NCBI RefSeq assembly: GCF_052065755.1 | Contig: NZ_JBQHTK010000003.1 | Location: forward strand, 62,001-126,000 | Source: Allocoprococcus sp004560705 | Lineage (GTDB): Bacteria > Bacillota > Clostridia > Lachnospirales > Lachnospiraceae | DNA length: 64,000 nucleotides | Direction of reading: 5' to 3' | In this document: positions 33,904 to 42,914 of the stretch, in pieces | How positions within the stretch are numbered: the first letter of the stretch is position 1 | Layout of the letters: the number at the start of each line of letters is the position of its first letter | The notes under the pieces: generated by a model | Databases searched by the model: none | The model's input: the letters and a program-made list of their open reading frames with translations, nothing else | What the model was told of the DNA's origin: nothing | Translations under genes and position numbers: made by a program

Positions 33904-35268
33904 ATGTCTAATATTTCTTCTTCAACACGCATGACAGAGGGCCCTATCTGGAAGCGAATCGTACTTTTTGCAATTCCGCTTTTCTGGGGACATCTGTTCC
34001 AACAATTTTACAACACGGCCGACACTTTGATCGTGGGTAATTTTCTGGGCAGTAACGCACTTGCCGCCGTCAGTTCTTCCGGAAGTCTGATCATGCTTCT
34101 TGTCGGACTCTTCAACGGTATCTCCATCGGTGCAAGTGTGATCATCGGAAAATACTTCGGTGCCGGCAATATGAAGGCACTGAGGCGGGCCATTCACACA
34201 ACGATCGGATTCGGTCTCTGCTGCGGAGTCGCAGTCACCCTGATCGGGGAAATAGCCGCGCCGCAGATTTTGCACCTCATGGGCACACCCGATGAAGTAC
34301 TTGTGAATTCTTTAGTATACTTCCGAGTTTATTTCATGGGTGCTCTTGGCTTTGTTATGTACAACTTCTTCATGGGAATTCTTCAGGCTCTTGGGGACAG
34401 CAGGCATCCGCTGATTTACCTGATGATTTCTTCTGCCACAAATATTACACTTGACCTGATACTGATCGCGGGATTCCGATTCGGCGTCGGAGCCGCCGCA
34501 CTCGCAACAACGATCTCACAATTTCTGAGTGCCTTCCTGTGTCTGCGTCAGCTTCTTCATAATCCGGAAGAGATCCGTGTTTCTCTGAAAGAGATCCGTC
34601 TTGACCGTATGATGCTGCCTCAGATCGTTACGAACGGACTTCCAACCGGAGTCCAGAATTCGATCATCTCTCTGGCAAATGTATTTGTACAGTCAAACAT
34701 CAATAAATTCGGTGCTCTTGCGGTGGCAGGCTGCGGTTCTTATGCCAAAATTGAGGGCTTCGGTTTTCTTCCGGTGACCTGTTTTTCAATGGCTCTCACA
34801 ACCTTTATCAGTCAGAACCTGGGGGCAAGAGAGTATGACCGTGCAAAGAAAGGATCCGTTTTCGGAGTCATATGCTCCATTACTCTGGCAGAACTGATTG
34901 GTTTGCTTGTCTATACATTTGCGCCGACACTGCTCTCCTTATTCGGTGGAAGCGAAGAAGCCATCGCATTCGGTGTGACACAGGCAAGAACCATTTCTCT
35001 GTTTTATTGTCTGCTCGCCTACTCCCACTGTATGGCCGGAATCATGCGCGGCGCAGGCCGTTCTACGGTTCCGATGCTGGTCATGATGATCTGCTGGTGC
35101 CTGATCCGTGTCAGCTACATCAGCATTGCGGTTCATTTTATTCCGGTGATCAACGTTGTGTTCTGGGCGTATCCGATCACCTGGAGCTTAAGTTCTATTG
35201 TATTTACAATATATTATTTCAAATCCGACTGGATACACGGATTGGAAAAGCAGAAATTCTCTGCATAA
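33904..35268 (+). CDS. MATE family efflux transporter
   Basis: The 454-residue protein has twelve predicted spans in two halves. It has the family's LFWGHLFQQFYNTADTLIVG in the first helix pair and QNLGAREYDRAKKGS between the halves. It should be a Na+- or H+-driven exporter of unknown substrate. It is divergent from glnS and is followed 74 bp later by an M42 peptidase gene, possibly on one transcript since I see no terminator between. GGGGGT precedes the ATG. Confidence 0.93.
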   Translation: MSNISSSTRMTEGPIWKRIVLFAIPLFWGHLFQQFYNTADTLIVGNFLGSNALAAVSSSGSLIMLLVGLFNGISIGASVIIGKYFGAGNMKALRRAIHTTIGFGLCCGVAVTLIGEIAAPQILHLMGTPDEVLVNSLVYFRVYFMGALGFVMYNFFMGILQALGDSRHPLIYLMISSATNITLDLILIAGFRFGVGAAALATTISQFLSAFLCLRQLLHNPEEIRVSLKEIRLDRMMLPQIVTNGLPTGVQNSIISLANVFVQSNINKFGALAVAGCGSYAKIEGFGFLPVTCFSMALTTFISQNLGAREYDRAKKGSVFGVICSITLAELIGLLVYTFAPTLLSLFGGSEEAIAFGVTQARTISLFYCLLAYSHCMAGIMRGAGRSTVPMLVMMICWCLIRVSYISIAVHFIPVINVVFWAYPITWSLSSIVFTIYYFKSDWIHGLEKQKFSA

Positions 35269-35342
35269 CAGGATTGCTTTTTCGTTTTACAACGATTAAA
35301 ATAACAGAGCATACTATCATTTAACATTTAGGGGGAATCATT

Positions 35343-36362
35343 ATGGAGAATTATACTGAATATGCTGCAAAGCAGCTCAAATCGCTGACTTCGATTGCCA
35401 GCCCATCCGGATATACCCGGGAAGTGAAAGAATACCTTCTTTCCACACTCAAAGAGATGGGGTATGAGCCATGGAGCTCCAGAAAAGGAAATGTACTGGT
35501 GACACTGGGTGGAGAGGGAAATCCGCTTCTTCTTGCCGCTCATGTCGATACCCTTGGCGCTATGGTTCGTTCCATCAAAGACAACGGACGTCTGCGTCCC
35601 ACCACACTCGGCGGACATCAGTGGTCAACTGCCGACGGTGAAAACTGCACCATCCACACACGCGACGGAAAGGTTTATACCGGTGTTGTTCTCAATACCG
35701 AGCCCTCCGTCCATGTAGCAGACGATAAGCCGGATCATGAAGAGAAAAACATGGAGATTCTTCTGGATGAGAATGTAAATACGAAAGAAGACGTAGCCGC
35801 TCTCGGCATTCAGGTCGGCGATATCATTGCCATGGATCCTCGTACTGTAGTGACTGAAAGCGGATATATCAAGAGTCGCTTCCTTGATGACAAGCTCTCC
35901 GCTGCCATCTTGCTAGCCCTTGCAAAATGGGTCAAAGACGAACACCTTTCCCTGAATCGCAAGGTTTCTCTCGTCTTCACCGTTTACGAAGAAGTCGGTC
36001 ACGGCGGAAGCAGTGTGCCGGAAGATACCGAAGAAATGATTTCGGTTGATATGGGATGTGTTGGTGCCGACCTGGGCTGCACAGAGCGCATGGTTTCCAT
36101 CTGCGCAAAAGACTCCGGCGGTCCTTACAATTATGAGGTGACAAGCGCCCTGATCGACACTGCGAAAGCAAACGGACTCGACTATGCCATCGATGTATAT
36201 CCGCATTACGGTTCGGACGTAGAAGCTACTTTAAGAAGCGGTTACGACATTCTGCACGGTCTGATCGGACCGGGTGTTTATGCATCACATAATTATGAAC
36301 GTTCTCATCTGGACGGAGTCAAAAATACACTTCTGCTTCTGAAAGCTTATACTTGTAAATAG
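35343..36362 (+). CDS. M42 family metallopeptidase
   Basis: The 339-residue protein belongs to the M42 glutamyl/deblocking aminopeptidases, which form large dodecamers and bind two metal ions. Metal ligands and catalytic residues are visible: AAHVDTLG (His and Asp), SRFLDDKLSAAI (bridging Asp), YEEVGHGGS (catalytic Glu and ligand Glu) and VDMGCVG. The final His is in GVYASHNYERSH. It would trim peptides from their N-termini in the cytosol. TAGGGGGG precedes the ATG. Confidence 0.93.
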   Translation: MENYTEYAAKQLKSLTSIASPSGYTREVKEYLLSTLKEMGYEPWSSRKGNVLVTLGGEGNPLLLAAHVDTLGAMVRSIKDNGRLRPTTLGGHQWSTADGENCTIHTRDGKVYTGVVLNTEPSVHVADDKPDHEEKNMEILLDENVNTKEDVAALGIQVGDIIAMDPRTVVTESGYIKSRFLDDKLSAAILLALAKWVKDEHLSLNRKVSLVFTVYEEVGHGGSSVPEDTEEMISVDMGCVGADLGCTERMVSICAKDSGGPYNYEVTSALIDTAKANGLDYAIDVYPHYGSDVEATLRSGYDILHGLIGPGVYASHNYERSHLDGVKNTLLLLKAYTCK

Positions 36363-36368
36363 TTTCAA

Positions 36369-36420
36369 GAAGAAAACCTGCCATTGCATTTCCAAACGCA
36401 TTGGCAGGTTTTCTTTTACA
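36369..36420. terminator. Bidirectional terminator between the M42 peptidase and YczE-like genes
   Basis: AAGAAAACCTGCCA pairs with TGGCAGGTTTTCTT; T runs occur on both strands. Confidence 0.9.
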
Positions 36421-37099
36421 GATCCGGAAAACATGTTTTGATTAATTTGCGGCTCCTCGGCAAAAAAAACTGTGCAGCCGGCCCTACCAGAAAAGCCGCT
36501 GCGATCGTTCCGATTCCAAGGCGCCCGCCAAGCAGGAATCCAATCACTGCAAAACAAGTATCACAGGTAATCCTCACATACTGAAACTGTACATTCCATT
36601 TCTGATTCAGTTTATCCGTTAATATGATGGCAATCAGATCGTTCGGCCCTGTACCGCTGTTGCTCTCAATGACGATGGACATACCAAAGCTCAATATCAC
36701 ACATCCTGCCAACATAACAAGGATCCGGATCCACATCGGCGATCCGGAAGATATTTTATCCCCGATCATCCACAGGAACAGATCTATGATCCATCCTCCG
36801 CAGAATGCACAGACGACCGTCCCCGGCTTGACATATCCCTTCGTCGTCAAAACCATCACAATCATCAGCAGGATCAATGCAATCACATGAACCGTGCCAA
36901 TGCTAAGCCCGAGAGTTCTTGCAATTCCCTGAATCATCACCGTAAACGCATCCGAGCCAAGTTCCGACACGAGAAAAAGGCTGACGCCCAAATGGGCGAT
37001 TGTTAGACCCACAAATAAAGCAAACAGACCTTCTCCCCATTGTTTCAGACTCCTGTTACGCGTATCGACCGCAAATGTATCTTTTGAATCCTTTCCCAT
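36416..37099 (-). CDS. YczE/YyaS/YitT family membrane protein
   Basis: The 227-residue protein has five or six membrane spans. It resembles the YczE-like group (GLTIAHLGVSLFLVSELGSD, CAFCGGWIIDLFLW, SIVIESNSGTGPNDLIAIIL). The role is unknown; a B. subtilis relative affects surfactin and lipopeptide production. The ATG at 37099 follows AGGGGAG; a longer frame to 37159 lacks a site. The stop lies in the arm of the shared terminator. Confidence 0.85.
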   Translation of the reverse strand: MGKDSKDTFAVDTRNRSLKQWGEGLFALFVGLTIAHLGVSLFLVSELGSDAFTVMIQGIARTLGLSIGTVHVIALILLMIVMVLTTKGYVKPGTVVCAFCGGWIIDLFLWMIGDKISSGSPMWIRILVMLAGCVILSFGMSIVIESNSGTGPNDLIAIILTDKLNQKWNVQFQYVRITCDTCFAVIGFLLGGRLGIGTIAAAFLVGPAAQFFLPRSRKLIKTCFPDL

Positions 37100-37260
37100 A
37101 TGTTTCTCCCCTATTCTCCTCCTGTAAGCTGCCACACATGGCATCCCACGTATTTTCACTTCTTATAGAATATCATACCTGATGGCGGATGCGCAATCCA
37201 GGATTCTTCATTCTAAGAAATTCGCAACATAATACTTTTTCAAAAAAATCAAAAGTCATA

Positions 37261-37290
37261 TTGACAAATTTCACGAAGGTGTGTTATATT
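37261..37290 (+). promoter_or_regulatory. tRNA-Thr promoter
   Basis: TTGACA at 37261-37266 and TATATT at 37285-37290 with 18 bp between. Confidence 0.75.
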
Positions 37291-37313
37291 AATTAAGTCG
37301 CTGATATGCGTCT

Positions 37314-37386
37314 GCTGCCTTGGCTCAGTCGGTAGAGCGTCGCCTTGGTAAGGCGGAGGTCGGCGGTTCGATTCCGCTAGGCAGCT
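37314..37386 (+). tRNA. tRNA-Thr (GGT)
   Basis: A 73-nt cloverleaf: GCTGCCT pairs with AGGCAGC, the D loop holds the AGTCGGTAGAG pattern, the anticodon loop is TTGGTAA (anticodon GGT), and the T loop is GGTTCGATTCC. No CCA is encoded. It reads ACC, the same codon used as specifier in the thrS T-box. Confidence 0.96.
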
Positions 37387-37391
37387 TTTAA

Positions 37392-37420
37392 AAAACCTCA
37401 GGAAGATTTCCTGAGGTTTT
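37392..37420. terminator. Bidirectional terminator between tRNA-Thr and sigH
   Basis: AAAACCTCAGGAA pairs with TTCCTGAGGTTTT across a short loop with T runs on both sides. It follows the tRNA on one strand and the sigH stop on the other. Confidence 0.92.
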
Positions 37421-38040
37421 TATTTTCTCTTTTCTTCCAGAATATGCCTTGCCTTTCCTTTGATTCTCTGCAGGGCATTGTCAATGGCTTTTGGACTCTT
37501 ATCCATTACTTCTGCGATTTTCAAATAATCCATTCCCATCAGATGCAGATACAAAACCCGGTTTTCCAGCTTGCTGAGCTGATCCTTCAGTTCTTCCTCA
37601 AATGCATTGGCATACTCTGTGTTCAGAAGCAATTCTTCCGGATTGCTTTCTGCCCCCGCCTCGATCGTCTCTGCCAGCGGAAGCGCTTCTTTTCCATCTT
37701 CCCGTTTTCCCGATGTATAGAGTGAGACGTAGGAATTTAAGGGTAAGTGCTTTTTTCTCTGGGACGCTTTGATGGCGGTGTACATCTGCCTGGAAATGCA
37801 AAGTTCAGCAAAGCTATAAAAAGATGCACCCGCATCCGGCTCATAATCCTCTACTGCTTTGAAAAGACCGATCATCCCTTCCTGGATCAGATCGTCATTT
37901 TCCCCTCCCCAGAGATACATTGCTTTTGCCTTCTGACGCACCAATCCCTTATATTTCTCCATCAGAAAATCCATGATCGGCTTTTCGCCGCCTCGCAGGC
38001 GGCTGATCAGCTGCTCGTCCGTCATTTTTTCATATTCCAT
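37420..38040 (-). CDS. sigH: RNA polymerase sigma factor SigH (Spo0H)
   Basis: The 206-residue sigma-70 family protein has region 2 (DDLIQEGMIGLFKAVEDYEP, the polymerase and -10 contacts) and region 4 (YLKIAEVMDKSPKAIDNALQR, the helix-turn-helix for -35). This pattern and the gene order cysS-mrnC-rlmB-sigH identify it as SigH, which drives the transition state and early sporulation genes in Firmicutes. It is the last gene of the operon, starting 4 bp after the rlmB stop. The ribosome site is weak, so coupling to rlmB is likely. Confidence 0.93.
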   Translation of the reverse strand: MEYEKMTDEQLISRLRGGEKPIMDFLMEKYKGLVRQKAKAMYLWGGENDDLIQEGMIGLFKAVEDYEPDAGASFYSFAELCISRQMYTAIKASQRKKHLPLNSYVSLYTSGKREDGKEALPLAETIEAGAESNPEELLLNTEYANAFEEELKDQLSKLENRVLYLHLMGMDYLKIAEVMDKSPKAIDNALQRIKGKARHILEEKRK

Positions 38041-38044
38041 TTAA

Positions 38045-38800
38045 TTAACCCAGCCTTTGACGTACAATCTCATAAGCAAGCACACCCGCCGCCACCGAAG
38101 CATTCAGAGAATCAATATCCCCCTTCATCGGAATGGAAGCTGTCATATCGCAGGTCTCGCGAACCAGCCTGCTCACTCCTTCTCCTTCGTTTCCGATCAC
38201 AAGCCCGATCGGCCCTTTCAGATTCACATGATACATGATATCCCCGCCCATGTCGGCGCAGACGAACCAGAGTCCTTTTTCCTTCAGTTCTTCCATCGTT
38301 TTCACCAGATTGGTGACCTTAGCTACCGGCGTATAGTTCAGCGCACCGGCCGAAGTCTTTGCCACTGTCGCAGTGAGTCCTGCCGCACGCCGCTTCGGAA
38401 TGATCACACCGTGTGCCCCCGCCAGATTTGCGGTTCGGATAATCGCCCCAAGATTGTGCGGATCCTCAATATTATCCAGCAGGATCAGAAATGGATCCTC
38501 GCCTTTTTCTTTTGCAAGTTCCAACATATCTTCCACCTGAGCATATTCGTACGCAGCCGCCATCGCAATGACACCCTGATGTTTCCCTGTCTCGGAAATC
38601 TGAGCAAGACGTTCTTTTGTCACAAAATTGAGAATCGTGTCATGCTTCTTCGCTTCACGCACAATACTGCGGATCGGGCCGTCCTGACATCCGTCCAGAA
38701 CATACACTTTGTCAATCGGTTTTCCGGAACGAAATGCTTCCATAACCGCATTTCTCCCCTCGATCAACTGGCTTTTTACTCCATTTTCTTCTATCATCAC
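38045..38800 (-). CDS. rlmB: 23S rRNA 2'-O-methyltransferase
   Basis: The 251-residue SPOUT-fold enzyme has an N-terminal substrate-binding domain (QLIEGRNAVMEAFRSG) and the knotted SAM-binding domain with LLDNIEDPHNLGAIIRTANLAGAHG, GLVIGNEGEGVSRLV and IPMKGDIDSLNASVAAGVLAYE. It methylates a guanosine ribose in 23S rRNA (G2251 in E. coli). The GTG start at 38800 overlaps the mrnC stop codon by 4 bp (GTGA). Confidence 0.95.
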   Translation of the reverse strand: MMIEENGVKSQLIEGRNAVMEAFRSGKPIDKVYVLDGCQDGPIRSIVREAKKHDTILNFVTKERLAQISETGKHQGVIAMAAAYEYAQVEDMLELAKEKGEDPFLILLDNIEDPHNLGAIIRTANLAGAHGVIIPKRRAAGLTATVAKTSAGALNYTPVAKVTNLVKTMEELKEKGLWFVCADMGGDIMYHVNLKGPIGLVIGNEGEGVSRLVRETCDMTASIPMKGDIDSLNASVAAGVLAYEIVRQRLG

Positions 38801-39285
38801 TCATTCTCCCTGACTGCAGAACCTGTCTCCTGCATTTTTTCTTCTTTTTTATTCAAATGTTCCAGTCCGATTTTAATCAGTTCCAGCATTCTCGGCCATT
38901 CGTTTTTCAGATACAGCCATCCCATCAACGCCTCAAAACCGGTCGCGCGCCGATAATCCGTTAGGGTCTGATTCTTTGCAGGGGATACCGTTTTCGCATT
39001 TCTCCCCCGCTTGTATACAGCATGTTCCTCCTCAGTCAAATGCTCCTGAATCACACGCATCATCTCCGACTGCGCCGAAGCCTGTACCATACTGCTGGTT
39101 TCCTGGTGCAGCTTTTTCACCTGTTTATTGCCTTCGCTGACCACCATAGTCTTGATAATCAAATCGTATACACTATCTCCTATATATGCTAAAGTAAGAG
39201 GTGAATATCCTGCGATATCCACCTCATTCAGTTTCAAAACGTCGCACATACAGGATTTCCAGTCAAATCCTATGCTTTTTTCCAT
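38797..39285 (-). CDS. mrnC: Mini-ribonuclease 3
   Basis: The 162-residue protein is the catalytic domain of RNase III without an RNA-binding domain. It has LAYIGDSVYDLIIK with the catalytic Asp, the basic YKRGRNAK segment, and YRRATGFEALMGWLYL with the second acidic site. In B. subtilis this enzyme finishes the ends of 23S rRNA. It overlaps both neighbours (16 bp with cysS, 4 bp with rlmB), so the set is tightly coupled. Confidence 0.95.
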   Translation of the reverse strand: MEKSIGFDWKSCMCDVLKLNEVDIAGYSPLTLAYIGDSVYDLIIKTMVVSEGNKQVKKLHQETSSMVQASAQSEMMRVIQEHLTEEEHAVYKRGRNAKTVSPAKNQTLTDYRRATGFEALMGWLYLKNEWPRMLELIKIGLEHLNKKEEKMQETGSAVRENE

Positions 39286-40676
39286 TGTACTCCTTCTCTG
39301 GTATCCTTCAGTATAATTCCTTTCGCCAGAAGTTCGTCACGGATTGCGTCAGCTCTTGCGAAATCCTTTGCCTTTCTTGCTGCCTGGCGTTCTTCAATCA
39401 GTTTCTCAATGTCTGCATCCAGAAGCTCTTCTTCCTTGTCAAGGATCAATCCGAGCACATCTCCAAGCTTCACGATCAGATCAAACAGCTTCTTCAGATA
39501 TTCTTTTGAACTTTCCGCTGAAGCCGTAGTATTTGCAAATTTCACCAGATCAAAGATCGCAGCGATTGCATCTGCCGTATTAAAGTCATCATCCATGGCA
39601 GCTTCGAATTCCTTTACGAACTCTTCCGTCTGGGCAAACGTCGCATTTTCCGCTTCGTTCATCGCTTCCGTCTGGGCAGCTCCCATCAGATGTTTCAGAT
39701 TATCCACCGCATTCACAATTCTTTCCAGACCATTTGCGGACGCCTCCATTAAATCAGCACTGAAATTCAACGGGCTTCTGTAATGAGCGCTCAACATAAA
39801 GAAGCGGAGCACCTGCAGATCATACTGCTCGCTGATCTCACGGACGGTACGGAAATTTCCGAGAGATTTGGACATTTTACGGTTATCAATATTTAAAAAT
39901 GCATTGTGCATCCAGTATCTGGCAAATTCTTTTCCGTTAGCCGCTTCACTCTGAGCGATCTCATTCTCATGGTGTGGGAATACCAGATCCTCACCGCCCG
40001 CATGAATGTCGATCTGCTCACCGAGATATTTCTTAGACATCACAGAGCATTCAATATGCCATCCCGGACGTCCTTCACACCACGGAGACTCCCACGCGGG
40101 TTCGCCTTCTTTTTTCGGCTTCCAGAGTACGAAATCAAGCGGATCTTCTTTCTCATCCTCACCGGTCACCAGCAGGGAACGTCCGCCCGAGCGGAGATCA
40201 TCCAGATTCTTATGGGATAATTTTCCATAGTCTTTGAACCGTCTGGTGCGGAAATAAACGGTTCCGTTTTTCTCATAGGCATAACCTTTCTCGATCAGAT
40301 CCGCGATCATTTCCACCATACCGCAGATTTCCTCGGTTGCAAGCGGATGTTTGGTTGCCGGCTTCACATTCATCCCTTCCATATCCTTCTTACATTCTGC
40401 GATGTATCTCTGAGAAATTTCCTGCGCAGAAACGCCTTCTTCAATTGCTTTCTTAATGATCTTGTCATCCACATCCGTAAAATTGGAAACGTAATTGACA
40501 TCGTATCCCTTATATTCAAAATATCTTCTTACGGTGTCAAATACGATCATCGGTCTTGCATTTCCGATATGAATAAAATTATACACGGTCGGACCGCAGA
40601 CATACATTTTCACTTTCCCCGGCTCCAGAGGTACAAATTCTTCTTTTCTTCTTGTCAGTGTGTTAAATACTTTCAT
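39270..40676 (-). CDS. cysS: Cysteinyl-tRNA synthetase
   Basis: The 468-residue class I synthetase has GPTVYNFIHIGNARP (HIGH-type), the zinc-site CSVMSKKYLG, DLVFPHHENEIAQSE, and KMSKSLGN near residue 270. It charges tRNA-Cys. It lies 26 bp after cysE under the Cys T-box. Confidence 0.97.
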   Translation of the reverse strand: MKVFNTLTRRKEEFVPLEPGKVKMYVCGPTVYNFIHIGNARPMIVFDTVRRYFEYKGYDVNYVSNFTDVDDKIIKKAIEEGVSAQEISQRYIAECKKDMEGMNVKPATKHPLATEEICGMVEMIADLIEKGYAYEKNGTVYFRTRRFKDYGKLSHKNLDDLRSGGRSLLVTGEDEKEDPLDFVLWKPKKEGEPAWESPWCEGRPGWHIECSVMSKKYLGEQIDIHAGGEDLVFPHHENEIAQSEAANGKEFARYWMHNAFLNIDNRKMSKSLGNFRTVREISEQYDLQVLRFFMLSAHYRSPLNFSADLMEASANGLERIVNAVDNLKHLMGAAQTEAMNEAENATFAQTEEFVKEFEAAMDDDFNTADAIAAIFDLVKFANTTASAESSKEYLKKLFDLIVKLGDVLGLILDKEEELLDADIEKLIEERQAARKAKDFARADAIRDELLAKGIILKDTREGVQWKKA

Positions 40677-40702
40677 GTGTCTTCCCTTTCTGATCTGTCA
40701 TC

Positions 40703-41371
40703 TTATTCCATCATTTCATATAATTCAATTCTTTTTTCCAGTTCTTCCATTTTCTTCATCATCCACATATTTTCTTCCTGCAGTTTCTGAATATCCGCTT
40801 TGACCGGATCCGGAAGATGAATCTGATCCATATCTGTTCTCGGAATCTTCTGATTTCCCATGCGCACAATTCGTCCCGGGACACCGACAACCGTACAGTT
40901 CGGCGGCACTTCCTCGATTACGACAGAACCGGCGCCGATCTTGGAATTCTTTCCTACGGTAAATGATCCGATTACTTTTGCTCCGGCGCTCACCATAACA
41001 TTATCTTCCAGCGTCGGATGCCGTTTTCCCTTTTCTTTTCCGGTTCCTCCAAGGGTCACTCCCTGATACAACGTCACATTATTTCCAAGTATCGCCGTCT
41101 CACCAATGATCACACCACTTCCGTGGTCAATAAAAAGGCCCTTCCCGATGGTAGCTCCCGGATGGATCTCGATCCCCGTTTTTCGGACTGCTCTCTGCGA
41201 AATCCACCTCGCAAGAAAATAGTGCTTCTTTAAATATAACTTATGTGCCACTCTATAATGTAACATTACTTTAAAACTGGGATACAGAAATACTTCCATC
41301 GTAGACTTAATTGCCGGATCACGTTCTCGGATCACTTCTATTTCTTCCTTCACAAAAGAAACGATACCCAT
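40703..41371 (-). CDS. cysE: Serine O-acetyltransferase
   Basis: The 222-residue protein has the hexapeptide-repeat left-handed helix of CysE. It includes EIHPGATIGKGLFIDHGSGV (catalytic His and Asp), NVTLYQGVTLGGTGK and a C-terminal coiled-coil-like tail. It makes O-acetylserine for cysteine synthesis. The ATG at 41371 follows GAAAGGAG; the longer frame upstream is leader sequence. It heads the T-box-controlled operon, joining cysteine synthesis with tRNA-Cys charging. Confidence 0.96.
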   Translation of the reverse strand: MGIVSFVKEEIEVIRERDPAIKSTMEVFLYPSFKVMLHYRVAHKLYLKKHYFLARWISQRAVRKTGIEIHPGATIGKGLFIDHGSGVIIGETAILGNNVTLYQGVTLGGTGKEKGKRHPTLEDNVMVSAGAKVIGSFTVGKNSKIGAGSVVIEEVPPNCTVVGVPGRIVRMGNQKIPRTDMDQIHLPDPVKADIQKLQEENMWMMKKMEELEKRIELYEMME

Positions 41372-41452
41372 ATTATTACTCCTTTCTTTCAGTGAAAACG
41401 CAATAAAACTCGCAAATGGTCCACCGGACCTTGTTGGCGCATGCATGGCAAC

Positions 41453-41725
41453 AAAAAAACTCCGTCCCGATAAGAGACGAAGTTTTCCGCGGTTCCACTC
41501 TATTAAAAGGCTTTTCGACCTTTCTCCTCAATGCATATAACGGATGCACTCCGTATCCGGCTATATGATTAAACACTTTGAATGCCACGTTAATCCTTTC
41601 ACCGAATCGACTCCCGAATGCACTTCACAATCCTTCTTCTCGGGTCTGCTTACAGCCGCTGACAAACCCTCTCTGTCAGATTCCGGAAAGTTACTCTTTT
41701 CGTTCTTCGTCTTTCAAACTATTTG
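41453..41725 (-). promoter_or_regulatory. T-box leader, specifier TGC (cysteine)
   Basis: Minus-strand landmarks are AGTA after GAAAAG, GACAGAGAG, specifier TGC in the context GAAGTGCA (41622-41620), the T-box GAGTGGAACCGCG (41500-41488), and a terminator (41484-41458) with TTTTTTT. It sits upstream of cysE and should open the cysE-cysS-mrnC-rlmB-sigH operon when tRNA-Cys is uncharged. Confidence 0.92.
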
Positions 41726-41738
41726 TCTATTCTTCTAT

Positions 41739-41767
41739 ATACTATGCGAAATTGATTAATTTGTCAA
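41739..41767 (-). promoter_or_regulatory. Promoter of the Cys T-box transcript
   Basis: TTGACA (41767-41762) and TAGTAT (41744-41739) with 17 bp between. Confidence 0.8.
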
Positions 41768-41789
41768 CCGCAAAGCAAAAATTATCACA

Positions 41790-42914
41790 TTATACGATTT
41801 CATTCAAAAGAATCCGATTCAAAGGCTGTAGCTTGGAAATACTCTCCTTGAATTCCGCAGAGAATTTCTCCTGCTCCTCTTCCTCCACTTTTTCCAGACT
41901 CTTATAGCCGAATAAAATCGTTGTCAGCGCATCCACACTAATCATCTGGATGCCGTCACTCTTTCCTTTTGCAATGGGTTTCGTTCGAACCACCAGATGC
42001 TCTTTGTTTCCCTTAATGCTGAATATCTTATTATTCTCCCGGATAACCGGATCCACAAGAATGAACTGGAACTCCGTATCCTCATCGCAGGCCATGCACG
42101 ACATCAGAGATTCTACATGCAGGATCCTGGCCATAATCATTGGTTTTTTCTTTTCCTGTTTCTTAAGGATCAGACCGCCTTTTTCAAAAATATCCTCATA
42201 TCCCGGTTCTACCAGCGGTTCCCGTACCGAAAAACCCTTTTCTTCATCAAATACCAGAATCCCTTTGATTTCATCATCTGTCTCCGCAAGGAGGATTCCG
42301 CCTTTCTGACTTTTCTGCTCCCTGAGCAAAGTTTCATAATACAGCCAGTCTCTTTTGACATAAATCTGGTATTTTTCTTCCAGAATATGTTCCGCAAAAG
42401 CCGCTATTTTCTTACAATCAGACGCAAGCGCAGGTCTGAGCAGTATCCGTTTTCCATTGCCGCTGTGAAGAATTGCATCCAGCGACGGTACTTCCCCATT
42501 TGCCATGAAAGCTTCCCACTGCTCCGCCGCATACACAAAGCGAAAATCATGCGGATAATAAATCTTTTCATCTGCCGGCATCAAAAATGTAAACGGCAGT
42601 TTCTTCGTATACATATCCCTCACCGCTTTTCGGAGCAATTCTGTCATCTGCCCCTGCCCGCGATACATTCTGTCGGTAGCAACTCCCACAATATATCGGC
42701 TGCCTTCTTCCTTTTTACCAATTTGAAGCACATAAGGATTTAAATGCAGCATGGAATGAATCTCTCCATCCTTCTCGATTACGTAGATTTCATTGTCTTC
42801 CGTTTTGGAAGTATAATAATAATCTAAAAATTCTGTCGTATCTTCGTCAAACACCCGTTCCCAGAGTGGTCTCGTAAGCACATGCTCGTTTGCCTTTAGT
42901 TTTCTTAGTATCAT
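41790..42914 (-). CDS. Eis-like GNAT acetyltransferase
   Basis: The 374-residue protein has an N-terminal GNAT domain (acetyl-CoA loop around RYIVGVATDRMYRGQGQMTELL, residues about 70-95), a second GNAT-like part and a C-terminal sterol-carrier-like domain. That is the three-part layout of the Eis family. Substrates range from aminoglycosides to protein amines, so none can be assigned. The ATG at 42914 overlaps the ispF stop codon (ATGA) and has GAGGTCAGAAG upstream, favouring it over an ATG at 42932. Confidence 0.85.
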   Translation of the reverse strand: MILRKLKANEHVLTRPLWERVFDEDTTEFLDYYYTSKTEDNEIYVIEKDGEIHSMLHLNPYVLQIGKKEEGSRYIVGVATDRMYRGQGQMTELLRKAVRDMYTKKLPFTFLMPADEKIYYPHDFRFVYAAEQWEAFMANGEVPSLDAILHSGNGKRILLRPALASDCKKIAAFAEHILEEKYQIYVKRDWLYYETLLREQKSQKGGILLAETDDEIKGILVFDEEKGFSVREPLVEPGYEDIFEKGGLILKKQEKKKPMIMARILHVESLMSCMACDEDTEFQFILVDPVIRENNKIFSIKGNKEHLVVRTKPIAKGKSDGIQMISVDALTTILFGYKSLEKVEEEEQEKFSAEFKESISKLQPLNRILLNEIV

